Below, piece by piece: positions 36,406-44,875 of a stretch of DNA of 64,000 nucleotides. The DNA is from Paenibacillus soyae. Lineage in GTDB: Bacteria; Bacillota; Bacilli; Paenibacillales; Paenibacillaceae. Position 1 is the first letter of the stretch; each line of letters begins with the position of its first letter. The stretch spans positions 19,846-83,845 of the forward strand of contig NZ_JANIPJ010000025.1 in the NCBI RefSeq assembly GCF_024623455.1, written 5' to 3'. The position numbers and the translations under genes were made by a program. Under the pieces are notes generated by a model that saw only the letters and a program-made list of their open reading frames with translations, had not been told where the DNA came from and ran no database searches.

Positions 36406-37199
36406 TGCTGAAAATCGAGAACGTTTCTAAGCTATTTAACCCCGGTACGTTGGACGAGAAGATTGCACTACTGGGCGCTAACCTGATTCTCAAGCCCGGA
36501 GACTTCGTCACGGTTATCGGCAGTAACGGCGCCGGTAAATCAACGCTTATGAATATTATTTCTGGCGTCATGAAGCCTGATGCAGGCAAAGTTTACATCG
36601 AGAATCAGGACGTAAGCCAAATTTCTGAATTCGAACGCAGCCGTTGGATCGGCCGCGTCTTTCAGGATCCGATGGCGGGCACCGCTCCGCGCATGACAAT
36701 CGAAGAGAACTTGGCGATCGCCTACAAACGGGGCAAGCCGCGCGGCTTCTCGTTCGGCGTTAGCGGCAAAACCCGCGCCATATTCCGCAACGAGCTGAGC
36801 CGTCTCGGCATCGGTCTCGAGAACCGAATGGGTGCCAAGGTCGGTCTTCTATCCGGCGGCGAACGCCAGGCACTAAGCTTGCTGATGGCGACATTCACGC
36901 GCCCCCAGATCCTGCTCCTCGACGAGCATACGGCGGCCCTCGATCCAGCCCGTGCGGAGCTAGTAACGACGCTCACCGAAACCATTGTCCGCGAGATGAA
37001 TCTCACAACACTGATGGTCACGCATAACATGGAGCAGGCCATCCGTCTCGGCAACCGTCTCATCATGATGGACAAAGGCAAAATCATTTTGCAGGTGAAC
37101 GAAGATCGAAAAAAAGACCTGACCGTCGAGCAGCTGCTCGGCGAGTTCGAACAAATCAGCGGCAAGAAGATGGCCGACGACCGCGTGGTGTTGGGTTAA
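36405..37199 (+). CDS. ABC transporter ATPase (COG1101 type)
   Basis: Nucleotide-binding subunit, 264 residues. Walker A GSNGAGKST (about 38-46), Q-loop VFQDPM, signature LSGGERQ, Walker B ILLLDEH and the switch histidine in VTHNMEQA are all present, so it should be active. Its start overlaps the permease stop. It completes a three-gene importer inserted between tuf and rpsJ. Confidence 0.93.
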   Translation: MLKIENVSKLFNPGTLDEKIALLGANLILKPGDFVTVIGSNGAGKSTLMNIISGVMKPDAGKVYIENQDVSQISEFERSRWIGRVFQDPMAGTAPRMTIEENLAIAYKRGKPRGFSFGVSGKTRAIFRNELSRLGIGLENRMGAKVGLLSGGERQALSLLMATFTRPQILLLDEHTAALDPARAELVTTLTETIVREMNLTTLMVTHNMEQAIRLGNRLIMMDKGKIILQVNEDRKKDLTVEQLLGEFEQISGKKMADDRVVLG

Positions 37200-37257
37200 G
37201 GTTGATGTTTGGTGTTTGTTTTGAGGTTTGGGTTTGCAAGGTGTGTCGAGTGCTGGA

Positions 37258-37367
37258 GAGTAGGTATGGCTGGAGGAGTTTACGTCCGCCTTTAAACGTC
37301 GTGTTCCAACCTTATATCTAATGAAAGGAACACGATGTTTAACAGCGGCCGGAAGCCATACCTACTC
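37258..37367. repeat. 110-base nested inverted repeat
   Basis: The outer arms GAGTAGGTATGGCT (37258-37271) and AGCCATACCTACTC (37354-37367) are perfect 14-base inverted repeats. The inner arms TTAAACGTCGTGTTCC (37292-37307) and GGAACACGATGTTTAA (37327-37342) pair with one G-T wobble. No T run follows, so it is not a usual terminator. No coding frame is credible. Confidence 0.75.
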
Positions 37368-37462
37368 GGAAGCGCGTAGCGCGACATTGAAGTTATATAT
37401 TATAGAAGAAAGAGATCAATGGCATTATTTACGCCAACCGATCCAATCTTCCAGCCCTATCG

Positions 37463-37497
37463 AAAAGCCAGTCCCCAAGCGGGATTCGGCTTTTTTA
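37463..37497 (+). terminator. Intrinsic terminator before the S10 operon
   Basis: AAAAGCC and TCCC pair with GGGA and GGCTTTTTT across the loop CAAGC, followed by T residues. It would end transcripts of the upstream ABC genes. Confidence 0.8.
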
Positions 37498-37526
37498 TCT
37501 TTTATGCAGAAAGCTGAAGGTTTTAG

Positions 37527-37555
37527 TTGCAATCGCCCACTCAATTCGATATAAT
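37527..37555 (+). promoter_or_regulatory. Sigma-A promoter of the S10-spc-alpha operon
   Basis: TTGCAA (37527-37532), exactly 17 bases, consensus TATAAT (37550-37555), about 135 bases before rpsJ. Confidence 0.75.
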
Positions 37556-37584
37556 ATTGACTGTTGGTCTGACGTTGCGTTGAT

Positions 37585-37644
37585 GTGAGAGGTTGCCGAC
37601 ACACCCGGCTCCTTTGCCATGGGGCTAGTGACGGGTTTTCTCAC
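37585..37644 (+). promoter_or_regulatory. Structured leader of the S10 operon
   Basis: GTGAGA (37585-37590) pairs with TCTCAC (37639-37644) and ACCCG (37603-37607) with CGGGT (37632-37636), making a long leader stem just after the promoter. Position and shape suit a ribosomal-protein autoregulatory leader. Which protein binds, if any, is not shown. Confidence 0.55.
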
Positions 37645-37690
37645 GGAGTATGTCCGATTAAAAAATTGGGCGAAAGAAGGAGGGACTTAT

Positions 37691-37999
37691 ATGGCAAAGC
37701 AAAAGATTCGTATCCGCTTGAAAGCATACGATCACAGAATTCTTGATCAATCCGCTGAGAAAATCGTGGAAACTGCAAAACGTTCCGGTGCAGGCGTATC
37801 CGGGCCGATTCCGTTGCCAACGGAAAAGCAAATCATCACCATTCTCCGCGCGGTACACAAGTACAAGGATTCCCGTGAGCAATTCGAAATGCGCACACAC
37901 AAGCGCCTTATCGATATTGTGAATCCTACGCCGCAAACGGTTGATGCGCTGATGCGTTTGGATCTGCCATCCGGTGTAGATATCGAAATCAAGCTGTAA
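37691..37999 (+). CDS. rpsJ: 30S ribosomal protein S10
   Basis: 102 residues, also the NusE antitermination partner. Starts MAKQKIRIRLKAYDHRILDQ and ends LPSGVDIEIKL. The ATG at 37691 follows GAAGGAGGG; the longer frame upstream covers the leader and is rejected. First gene of the S10 operon. Confidence 0.97.
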   Translation: MAKQKIRIRLKAYDHRILDQSAEKIVETAKRSGAGVSGPIPLPTEKQIITILRAVHKYKDSREQFEMRTHKRLIDIVNPTPQTVDALMRLDLPSGVDIEIKL

Positions 38000-38039
38000 G
38001 AAAGCATAGACGATCATAGAGAGGAAATGAGGTGTCAAC

Positions 38040-38663
38040 ATGAAAGGTATCTTAGGGAAAAAACTTGGAATGACTCAAGTATTTACCGCTGAAGGCAACG
38101 TAGTTCCAGTTACTGTAATCGAAGCTGGTCCTAACGTGGTTATTCAGAAGAAGAGCGTAGAAACCGACGGCTACGAAGCTGTTCAGCTTGGTTTCTCCGA
38201 TAAGAAAGAGAAACGTTCGAACAAGCCTGAGATCGGCCACGCTAAGAAAGCTGGAACGACTCCTAAGCGCTACGTTCGTGAAATTCGCGGGATTAACCTT
38301 GGCGAGTACGAAGTTGGCCAGGAAGTGAAAGCCGACTTGTTCGCAGAGGGCGAATTTGTTGACGTAACAGGTATTTCGAAAGGTAAAGGCTTTGCCGGCG
38401 TTATCAAACGTTGGGGACAAAGCACTGGACCAATGTCTCACGGTTCCCGCTACCACCGCGGACCAGGCTCCATGGGTTCGATTCAAGCGAACCGCGTACC
38501 GAAAGGCAAACGCCTTCCAGGACATATGGGCAACGAGACAATCACGATTCAAAAGCTCGAAGTTATCCGTGTAGACGCAGAACGCAACGTGATTCTGGTC
38601 AAAGGCTCCGTACCGGGCCCTAAAAACGGCTTCGTTAAAGTAAAACAAACGGTTAAGAACTAA
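38040..38663 (+). CDS. rplC: 50S ribosomal protein L3
   Basis: 207 residues, early assembly protein near the peptidyl-transferase centre. Starts MKGILGKKLGMTQVFTAEG. The long loop with the GSRYHRGPGSMGSIQ and KGKRLPGHMGNETIT segments is intact. Ribosome binding site GAGGTG. Confidence 0.97.
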   Translation: MKGILGKKLGMTQVFTAEGNVVPVTVIEAGPNVVIQKKSVETDGYEAVQLGFSDKKEKRSNKPEIGHAKKAGTTPKRYVREIRGINLGEYEVGQEVKADLFAEGEFVDVTGISKGKGFAGVIKRWGQSTGPMSHGSRYHRGPGSMGSIQANRVPKGKRLPGHMGNETITIQKLEVIRVDAERNVILVKGSVPGPKNGFVKVKQTVKN

Positions 38664-38691
38664 TCGCTCTTGAAGAAAGGAGGAACACGAA

Positions 38692-39315
38692 ATGCCTAAA
38701 GTAACAGTATTCAACGTGAGCGGTTCGCAAGTAGGCGAATTGGAACTGGCCGATAGCGTATTCGGCATCCAGCCTAATGCTCATGTTATGCACAGCGCTG
38801 TTGTACTGCAGCAAGCTGCTGAGCGTCAAGGAACGCACAAAACGAAAGGTCGCTCCGAAGTACGCGGCGGCGGTCGCAAGCCTTGGAAACAAAAAGGCAC
38901 AGGCCGCGCGCGTCAAGGTTCGATCCGCTCCCCGCAATGGGTTGGCGGCGGTACTGTATTCGGTCCTACGCCACGCACTTACGGCTTCAAATTGCCTAAG
39001 AAAGTTCGTCGTCTTGCGATTAAATCCGCTCTGTCTTCCAAAGTGATTGCAGAAAGCATCATCGTTCTGGATCAACTGACATTCGCGGCTCCTAAGACGA
39101 AAGAATTCAAAGGTATCCTGAGCAACCTGAAAGTCGACCGCAAGGCACTGGTTGTTACGGCTAACTACGAGGATAATGTAGCATTGTCCGCTCGCAACAT
39201 CCCTGGCGTGAAGTTCGTCGCTGCTGACGGCATCAATGTTCGCGATGTGCTTGTATACGACAAGCTGATTATCACTAAAGATGCAGTTGAGAAAGTACAG
39301 GAGGTGCTTGCGTAA
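38692..39315 (+). CDS. rplD: 50S ribosomal protein L4
   Basis: 207 residues. The tunnel loop GRSEVRGGGRKPWKQKGTGR (about residues 51-70), where macrolide-resistance changes occur in other species, looks normal. L4 is the known autoregulator of the S10 operon in E. coli. Ends with a one-base overlap (TAATG) onto rplW. Confidence 0.97.
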   Translation: MPKVTVFNVSGSQVGELELADSVFGIQPNAHVMHSAVVLQQAAERQGTHKTKGRSEVRGGGRKPWKQKGTGRARQGSIRSPQWVGGGTVFGPTPRTYGFKLPKKVRRLAIKSALSSKVIAESIIVLDQLTFAAPKTKEFKGILSNLKVDRKALVVTANYEDNVALSARNIPGVKFVAADGINVRDVLVYDKLIITKDAVEKVQEVLA

Positions 39316-39608
39316 TGAAAAATCCTCGCGATATTATCAAGCGCCCGGTTATTACGGAACGTACGAGCGATTTCATGGCTGCCAAACGTTATGTGTTTGA
39401 AGTAGACCTTCGCGCGAACAAAACCGAAATCAAACAAGCCGTTGAGCAAATCTTTAACGTAAAAGTAACCGGCGTTAACACAATGCGTGTTGCGGGTAAA
39501 CCAAAACGTTATGGCAGACATAGCGGATATAGACCTGACTGGAAGAAAGCAATCGTTCAACTGAGCGATGACAGCAAAGAACTCGAGTTCTTTGAAACGT
39601 CTGTATAG
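39315..39608 (+). CDS. rplW: 50S ribosomal protein L23
   Basis: 97 residues at the tunnel exit, docking site for trigger factor and SRP. Starts MKNPRDIIKRPVITERT, with the loop VNTMRVAGKPKRYGRHSGYRP trimmed here in quotation to its family positions 55-75. Start overlaps the rplD stop. Confidence 0.97.
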   Translation: MKNPRDIIKRPVITERTSDFMAAKRYVFEVDLRANKTEIKQAVEQIFNVKVTGVNTMRVAGKPKRYGRHSGYRPDWKKAIVQLSDDSKELEFFETSV

Positions 39609-39625
39609 AAAAGGAGGGAATACAA

Positions 39626-40456
39626 GTGCCAATCAAAAAGTACAAACCGACCTCTCCTGCACGTCGTAACATGTCGGTATCCACTTTCGAAGAGATTACG
39701 ACAAGCACACCGGAGAAATCGTTGCTGGCTCCTCTGTTCAAGAAAGCAGGCCGCAACAACCAAGGTAAAATTACGGTTCGCCACCATGGCGGCGGACATA
39801 AGCGTAAATACCGTATCATCGACTTCAAACGTACGAAGGATGGCGTTGTGGGTAACGTTGCGACGATCGAATACGATCCGAACCGTACTTCCAACATCGC
39901 TCTGATCCATTACGTTGACGGCGCGAAAGCTTACATCATTGCACCGAAAGGCTTGAAAGTAGGCGACAAAATCGTTTCCGGTCCAGACGCGGACATCAAA
40001 ATCGGTAACGCATTGCCGCTGAAAAACATCCCTGTCGGTACAGTTATCCACAACATCGAGCTGAAACCAGGCAAAGGCGGCCAGTTGGTTCGCGCAGCGG
40101 GTACAGAAGCTCAGTTGCTGGGTAAAGAAGAAGATTACGTTTCGGTACGTCTGAGCTCCGGCGAAGTTCGTCGCATTCTGGCTACTTGCCGCGCTACTAT
40201 CGGTTCCGTAGGCAACGAAGACCACGAGCTCGTGAAAATCGGTAAAGCCGGCCGTTCCCGTTGGCTTGGCAAACGTCCAGAAGTTCGCGGCGTAGTTATG
40301 AACCCGAACGATCACCCGCACGGTGGTGGCGAAGGCCGCGCTCCAATCGGACGCAAGTCGCCGTTGTCCCCATGGGGCAAACCGACACTCGGCTACAAAA
40401 CTCGCAAGAAGAAGAAAGCATCGAGCCAATACATTATTCGTCGTCGCACGAAGTAA
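39626..40456 (+). CDS. rplB: 50S ribosomal protein L2
   Basis: 276 residues, core of the large subunit. GTG start at 39626 after AAGGAGGG. RNA-binding SH3-like folds and the C-terminal HPHGGGEGRAPIG loop, whose histidine is near the active site, are present. Confidence 0.97.
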   Translation: MPIKKYKPTSPARRNMSVSTFEEITTSTPEKSLLAPLFKKAGRNNQGKITVRHHGGGHKRKYRIIDFKRTKDGVVGNVATIEYDPNRTSNIALIHYVDGAKAYIIAPKGLKVGDKIVSGPDADIKIGNALPLKNIPVGTVIHNIELKPGKGGQLVRAAGTEAQLLGKEEDYVSVRLSSGEVRRILATCRATIGSVGNEDHELVKIGKAGRSRWLGKRPEVRGVVMNPNDHPHGGGEGRAPIGRKSPLSPWGKPTLGYKTRKKKKASSQYIIRRRTK

Positions 40457-40523
40457 TAGCCGCTTGATACAATGCGCGTGAGAGAAGTCTCACGCCAGCG
40501 CCTACGCGAAGGGAGGATTCCAT

Positions 40524-40805
40524 ATGGGTCGCAGTTTGAAGAAAGGTCCATTCATCGACGATCATCTGATGAAGAAAGTCGAGGATCTGAACGAAACAAA
40601 CAAAAAGGTCGTTATCAAAACATGGTCCCGCCGTTCGACGATTTTCCCGCAATTCATCGGACACACAGTTGCGGTATATGACGGACGTAAACACGTGCCG
40701 GTATACGTAACGGAGGACATGGTAGGACATAAGTTCGGTGAGTTCGCACCGACTCGTACTTACAAAGGCCATGCGAGCGATGACAAAAAAACGGGCAGAC
40801 GCTAA
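40524..40805 (+). CDS. rpsS: 30S ribosomal protein S19
   Basis: 93 residues. Starts MGRSLKKGPFIDDHLMKKVE and contains the family segment STIFPQFIGHTVAVYDGRKH, ending in a basic tail. GGGAGG precedes the ATG. Confidence 0.97.
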   Translation: MGRSLKKGPFIDDHLMKKVEDLNETNKKVVIKTWSRRSTIFPQFIGHTVAVYDGRKHVPVYVTEDMVGHKFGEFAPTRTYKGHASDDKKTGRR

Positions 40806-40848
40806 TTTGCCCTTCTATATTTCCTAATGAACGAGAGGAGGTTCCCAC

Positions 40849-41184
40849 ATGCCAGAAGCTAAAGCGCACGCTAAATTCGTACGTATCGCACCTCGCAAAG
40901 CGCAGCTCGTAGCGGATCTGATTCGCGGCAAGCAAGTTGGCGAAGCAATCGCTATCCTGCGCCACACGCCGAAATCGGCTTCCCCGATTATCGAGAAGCT
41001 GCTCAACTCCGCGATTGCGAACGCTGAGCATAACTACCAGCTAGACGTTAACAAATTGGTCGTATCGCAAGTATTCGCGAACCAAGGACCAACTATGAAA
41101 CGTTTCCGTCCTCGCGCTATGGGACGTGCTAGCCGGATTAACAAAAGAACCAGCCACATCACTTTGGTGGTATCTGAAAAATAA
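40849..41184 (+). CDS. rplV: 50S ribosomal protein L22
   Basis: 111 residues. The globular part starts AKAHAKFVRIAPRKAQLVAD. The beta-hairpin reaching the exit tunnel contains PTMKRFRPRAMGRASRINKR and shows no deletion of the type linked to macrolide resistance. AGGAGG precedes the ATG. Confidence 0.97.
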   Translation: MPEAKAHAKFVRIAPRKAQLVADLIRGKQVGEAIAILRHTPKSASPIIEKLLNSAIANAEHNYQLDVNKLVVSQVFANQGPTMKRFRPRAMGRASRINKRTSHITLVVSEK

Positions 41185-41197
41185 GGAGGGATAACGT

Positions 41198-41863
41198 GTG
41201 GGTCAAAAGGTAAATCCAGTCGGCCTTCGTGTCGGGATTATCCGTGATTGGGAATCCAAATGGTACGCTGGCAAAGACTTTGGCGATCTTCTTCTGGAAG
41301 ACGTGAAAATCCGTGAGTACTTGAAGAACAAGCTGAAAGACGCGGCAGTTTCCCACATTGAGATCGAGCGCGCGGCTAACCGCGTGAACGTAACGATCCA
41401 AACGGCGAAGCCGGGTATGGTAATCGGCAAAGGCGGTTCCGAAGTTGAGAACCTGCGTACGGAGCTTGGCAAGATTACTAAAGGCAAAAAAGTTCACATC
41501 AACATCTCCGAAATCAAACAAGCGGATCTGGACGCTATCTTGGTAGCTGAAAGCATCGCACAACAACTGGAGCGCCGCGTATCTTTCCGTCGCGCACTGA
41601 AACAAGCGATCCAACGCTCGATGAGAGCTGGCGCTAAAGGAATCAAAACTGCGGTTAGCGGACGCCTTGGCGGCGCTGAGATCGCACGTACGGAAGGCTA
41701 TAGCGAAGGTACTGTTCCGCTTCATACACTGCGCGCAGACATCGACTACGGCACAGCTGAAGCACATACGACTTACGGCCGTATCGGCGTAAAAGTATGG
41801 ATCTACCGCGGCGAAGTCCTTCCTACGAAGAAGAAAGTAGCTCCCCAGGAAGGAGGCAACTAA
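41198..41863 (+). CDS. rpsC: 30S ribosomal protein S3
   Basis: 221 residues. GTG start at 41198 after AAGGAGGG. N-terminal KH domain with the GxxG loop in GMVIGKGGSEVENLR (about residues 70-84) and a C-terminal domain (TAVSGRLGGAEIARTEGYSE). Part of the mRNA entry channel. Confidence 0.97.
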   Translation: MGQKVNPVGLRVGIIRDWESKWYAGKDFGDLLLEDVKIREYLKNKLKDAAVSHIEIERAANRVNVTIQTAKPGMVIGKGGSEVENLRTELGKITKGKKVHINISEIKQADLDAILVAESIAQQLERRVSFRRALKQAIQRSMRAGAKGIKTAVSGRLGGAEIARTEGYSEGTVPLHTLRADIDYGTAEAHTTYGRIGVKVWIYRGEVLPTKKKVAPQEGGN

Positions 41864-41865
41864 TC

Positions 41866-42300
41866 ATGTTGGTACCTAAACGTGTAAAACACCGCAAGCA
41901 ACAACGCGGTAATATGAAAGGTCGCGCTAAAGGCGGCACTACAGTAGTGTTCGGCGAATACGGTCTTCAAGCGCTTGAGCCATCATGGATCACGAACCGC
42001 CAAATCGAGGCTGCTCGTATCGCGATGACACGTTACATCAAGCGTGGCGGTAAAGTATGGATCAAGATCTTCCCTGACAAACCGATCACTCAGAAGCCTC
42101 TCGAGGTGCGGATGGGTTCCGGTAAAGGTAACGTAGAGAAATGGGTAGCCGTTGTTAAACCGGGCAAAATCATGTTCGAGCTTGCCGGCGTACCTGAAGA
42201 AGTAGCTCGTGAAGCAATGCGCCTTGCGGCTCACAAACTGCCTGTCAAAACGAAGTTCGTGAAACGCGAAGAAGTGGGTGGTGAAGCAAATGAAGGCTAG
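41866..42300 (+). CDS. rplP: 50S ribosomal protein L16
   Basis: 144 residues from the ATG at 41866, preceded by GAAGGAGG. Contains KRVKHRKQQRGNMKGRAKGG near the start and VRMGSGKGNVEKWVAVVKPG, where oxazolidinone/orthosomycin contacts lie in other species. Its 3' end overlaps the rpmC start by 11 bases. Confidence 0.97.
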   Translation: MLVPKRVKHRKQQRGNMKGRAKGGTTVVFGEYGLQALEPSWITNRQIEAARIAMTRYIKRGGKVWIKIFPDKPITQKPLEVRMGSGKGNVEKWVAVVKPGKIMFELAGVPEEVAREAMRLAAHKLPVKTKFVKREEVGGEANEG

Positions 42301-42490
42301 TGAATTTCGCAACCTAACCTCTGTTGAGATTGAACAACAAATCGCTGGTTTCAAAGAAGAGCTGTTCAACCTTCGTTTCCAATTGGCTACTGGCCAACTG
42401 GATAACCCGACTCGGATTCGTGACGTGCGTAAGGAAATAGCTCGTGCTAAAACCGTTTTGCGTGAAAGAGAACTCGGAATCAGCAGCTAA
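42290..42490 (+). CDS. rpmC: 50S ribosomal protein L29
   Basis: 66 residues, a helical hairpin near the tunnel exit. The ATG at 42290 lies inside the end of rplP, with GTGGTG as weak ribosome binding site, so coupling is likely. The earlier GTG at 42278 would add four residues. Family motif ELFNLRFQLATGQLDNPTRI is present. Confidence 0.95.
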   Translation: MKASEFRNLTSVEIEQQIAGFKEELFNLRFQLATGQLDNPTRIRDVRKEIARAKTVLRERELGISS

Positions 42491-42541
42491 TAAATCCTTA
42501 CCCATACAAGTACGATCACGGATGAAGGAAGGAGGAAGAAC

Positions 42542-42805
42542 ATGAGCGAACGCAATGCCCGCAAAGTTCAGATCGGCAAAGTCGTAAGCGACAAAATGGA
42601 TAAAACAATCGTGGTGGCTGTAGAAACTTACAAAAAGCATGATTTGTACCATAAACGCATTAAGTACACGAAGAAGTACAAAGCGCATGACGAAAACAAC
42701 CAAGCGAAAATTGGCGACACTGTGAAAATCATGGAGACTCGTCCATTATCCAAAGACAAGCGCTTCAGACTGGTTGAAGTCGTTGAAGTTGCCGTTGTTC
42801 TCTAA
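42542..42805 (+). CDS. rpsQ: 30S ribosomal protein S17
   Basis: 87 residues, OB fold. Starts MSERNARKVQIGKVVSDKMD and contains GDTVKIMETRPLSKDKRFRL. AGGAGG precedes the ATG. Confidence 0.97.
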   Translation: MSERNARKVQIGKVVSDKMDKTIVVAVETYKKHDLYHKRIKYTKKYKAHDENNQAKIGDTVKIMETRPLSKDKRFRLVEVVEVAVVL

Positions 42806-42855
42806 ATAGCGTTTGATCGACCCAAGCATTTCTCTGCTGAAAGGAGGACGTTAAA

Positions 42856-43224
42856 ATGATTCAACCATTTACACGTTTGAGAGTTGCCGACAACTCCGGC
42901 GCGAAAGAATTGATGTGTATCCGCGTTCTGGGCGGCACTGGCCGTCGCGTAGGTCATATCGGCGATCTGATCGTTTGCTCCGTCAAACAAGCAACGCCAG
43001 GCGGCGTTGTCAAAAAGGGTGACGTAGTTAAAGCGGTTATCGTTCGCACAAAGCGTTCCGTACGCCGTAAAGACGGTTCCTACATCGCATTCGACGAGAA
43101 TGCAGCGGTAATCGTGAAAGAAGACAAGAGCCCTCGCGGCACTCGTATCTTCGGACCAGTTGCCCGTGAGCTTCGCGATAAGGATTTCATGAAAATCGTA
43201 TCGCTTGCACCAGAAGTAATCTAA
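42856..43224 (+). CDS. rplN: 50S ribosomal protein L14
   Basis: 122 residues. Starts MIQPFTRLRVADNSGAKELM and ends ARELRDKDFMKIVSLAPEVI. Contacts 16S rRNA in an inter-subunit bridge. AAAGGAGG precedes the ATG. Confidence 0.97.
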   Translation: MIQPFTRLRVADNSGAKELMCIRVLGGTGRRVGHIGDLIVCSVKQATPGGVVKKGDVVKAVIVRTKRSVRRKDGSYIAFDENAAVIVKEDKSPRGTRIFGPVARELRDKDFMKIVSLAPEVI

Positions 43225-43273
43225 GAACGACCCGATAAATGCCTGATAGCTTAGCGAGCAGGAGGTGTAACAA

Positions 43274-43627
43274 ATGCCAAGGCTGAAAAAAGTATTGGAA
43301 TCCCATAACAATAAGCTGCACGTGAAGAAAGATGATACGGTCATCGTCATTTCCGGCAAGGACAAAGGCAAGAAGGGCCGCGTCATCGCAGCTTATCCTC
43401 GTGAAAACCGCGTACTTGTAGAGGGCGTTAACATGGTGAAGAAGCATTCGCGTCCTTCCCAAGCGAACCCGCAAGGCGGAATCATCGAGCAAGAAGCTCC
43501 AATCCACGTTTCCAACGTGATGCACGTAGATCCGAAGAGCGGCGGAGTAACCCGCATCGGCTACAAAGTGCTGGATAACGGCAAGAAAGTTCGGATTGCA
43601 AAAAAATCCGGAGCACAGATCGACTAA
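43274..43627 (+). CDS. rplX: 50S ribosomal protein L24
   Basis: 117 residues, assembly initiator with a KOW motif (KKDDTVIVISGKDKGKKGRV, about residues 18-37). CAGGAGGTG precedes the ATG. Confidence 0.97.
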   Translation: MPRLKKVLESHNNKLHVKKDDTVIVISGKDKGKKGRVIAAYPRENRVLVEGVNMVKKHSRPSQANPQGGIIEQEAPIHVSNVMHVDPKSGGVTRIGYKVLDNGKKVRIAKKSGAQID

Positions 43628-43658
43628 TCGTTATGGTAGGAAAGGAGGTCCATGATCT

Positions 43659-44201
43659 ATGACAGCAAGACTGAAAGGTCGCTTTCTTAATGAAATCACT
43701 CCTGCTCTGATGCAGAAGTTCAACTATACTTCGGTAATGCAAGTACCGAAAATTGAGAAAGTCGTAATCAACATGGGTGTTGGCGAAGCAGTTTCCAACT
43801 CCAAAATTTTGGATGTTGCGGTTGAAGAGCTCCGCATCATTTCCGGTCAAAAACCGGTTGTCACTCGCGCGAAGAAGTCTATCGCAGGCTTCAAGCTTCG
43901 TGAGAACATGCCGATCGGGGTTAAGGTTACACTGCGCGGCGAGCGTATGTATCACTTCCTCGACAAGCTGTTCAACATCTCGCTTCCACGCGTACGTGAC
44001 TTCCGCGGTGTATCGACTAAAGCGTTCGACGGACGCGGGAACTACACGCTGGGTCTTAAAGAGCAGCTGATCTTCCCAGAGATCGAATACGATAAAGTTG
44101 ATAAAGTTCGTGGTATGGACATCGTCATCGTGACGACGGCAAAAACGGACGAAGAATCTCGTGAGCTGCTGACCCAAATGGGCATGCCGTTCGCGAAGTA
44201 A
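43659..44201 (+). CDS. rplE: 50S ribosomal protein L5
   Basis: 180 residues, 5S rRNA binder. Contains KIEKVVINMGVGEAVSNSKI and the C-terminal GMDIVIVTTAKTDEESRELL. AAAGGAGG precedes the ATG. Confidence 0.97.
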   Translation: MTARLKGRFLNEITPALMQKFNYTSVMQVPKIEKVVINMGVGEAVSNSKILDVAVEELRIISGQKPVVTRAKKSIAGFKLRENMPIGVKVTLRGERMYHFLDKLFNISLPRVRDFRGVSTKAFDGRGNYTLGLKEQLIFPEIEYDKVDKVRGMDIVIVTTAKTDEESRELLTQMGMPFAK

Positions 44202-44227
44202 TCCACTTCTAGGAGGTGTAATACCCA

Positions 44228-44413
44228 GTGGCAAAAACTTCGATGAAAGTGAAGCAACAACGCACACCTAAGTTCAAAGTGCGCGCTTATACGCGCTGTG
44301 AGCGTTGCGGCCGTCCGCACTCTGTTTTGCAAAAGTTTAAAATTTGCCGGATTTGTTTCCGCGAGTTAGCATACAAGGGCCAGATTCCTGGCGTTAAAAA
44401 AGCAAGCTGGTAA
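44228..44413 (+). CDS. rpsN: 30S ribosomal protein S14, zinc-binding type
   Basis: 61 residues from the GTG at 44228, after AGGAGGTG. The short form has two CxxC pairs (CERC and CRIC, about residues 24-43), so it is the zinc-dependent S14 rather than the long zinc-free paralogue used under zinc shortage. Located between rplE and rpsH as usual. Confidence 0.97.
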   Translation: MAKTSMKVKQQRTPKFKVRAYTRCERCGRPHSVLQKFKICRICFRELAYKGQIPGVKKASW

Positions 44414-44445
44414 TTTAGCCTAGTTCGGGAAGGAGGTTCACACAA

Positions 44446-44844
44446 ATGGTTATGTCTGATCCGATTGCAGATATGTTGACACGCATTCGCAACGCCAATG
44501 TCGTTCGTCATGAAACGGTTGAAATGCCGGCTTCGAAAGTGAAGAAGCAAATCGCCGAAATCTTGAAGCGCGAGGGCTTTATCCGCGATGCTGAATATAT
44601 CGAGGACAACAAACAAGGGATTATCCGTATCTTCTTGAAATACGGCCCTAACCAAGAACGCGTTATCACTGGTCTGAAGCGTATCTCGAAGCCTGGTCTT
44701 CGCGTATACACGCAAGCTACAGAAGTGCCGCGCGTACTCGGAGGACTTGGAATCGCGATTATCTCCACGTCCAAAGGTGTTATGACAGACAAAGAAGCGC
44801 GTCAGGTGAAATCCGGCGGCGAAGTTGTCTGCTACGTTTGGTAA
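44446..44844 (+). CDS. rpsH: 30S ribosomal protein S8
   Basis: 132 residues. Starts MVMSDPIADMLTRIRNAN and contains GLGIAIISTSKGVMTDKEAR. S8 is the known translational repressor of the spc operon in E. coli. AAGGAGG precedes the ATG. Confidence 0.97.
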   Translation: MVMSDPIADMLTRIRNANVVRHETVEMPASKVKKQIAEILKREGFIRDAEYIEDNKQGIIRIFLKYGPNQERVITGLKRISKPGLRVYTQATEVPRVLGGLGIAIISTSKGVMTDKEARQVKSGGEVVCYVW

Positions 44845-44875
44845 GAAATAAGTCAGAAAGACAGGAGGTGTAACA

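Noticed and set aside
37321..37554. 77-codon frame between the ABC transporter and rpsJ
   Set aside because: It overlaps the inverted repeat, a terminator and the S10 promoter.
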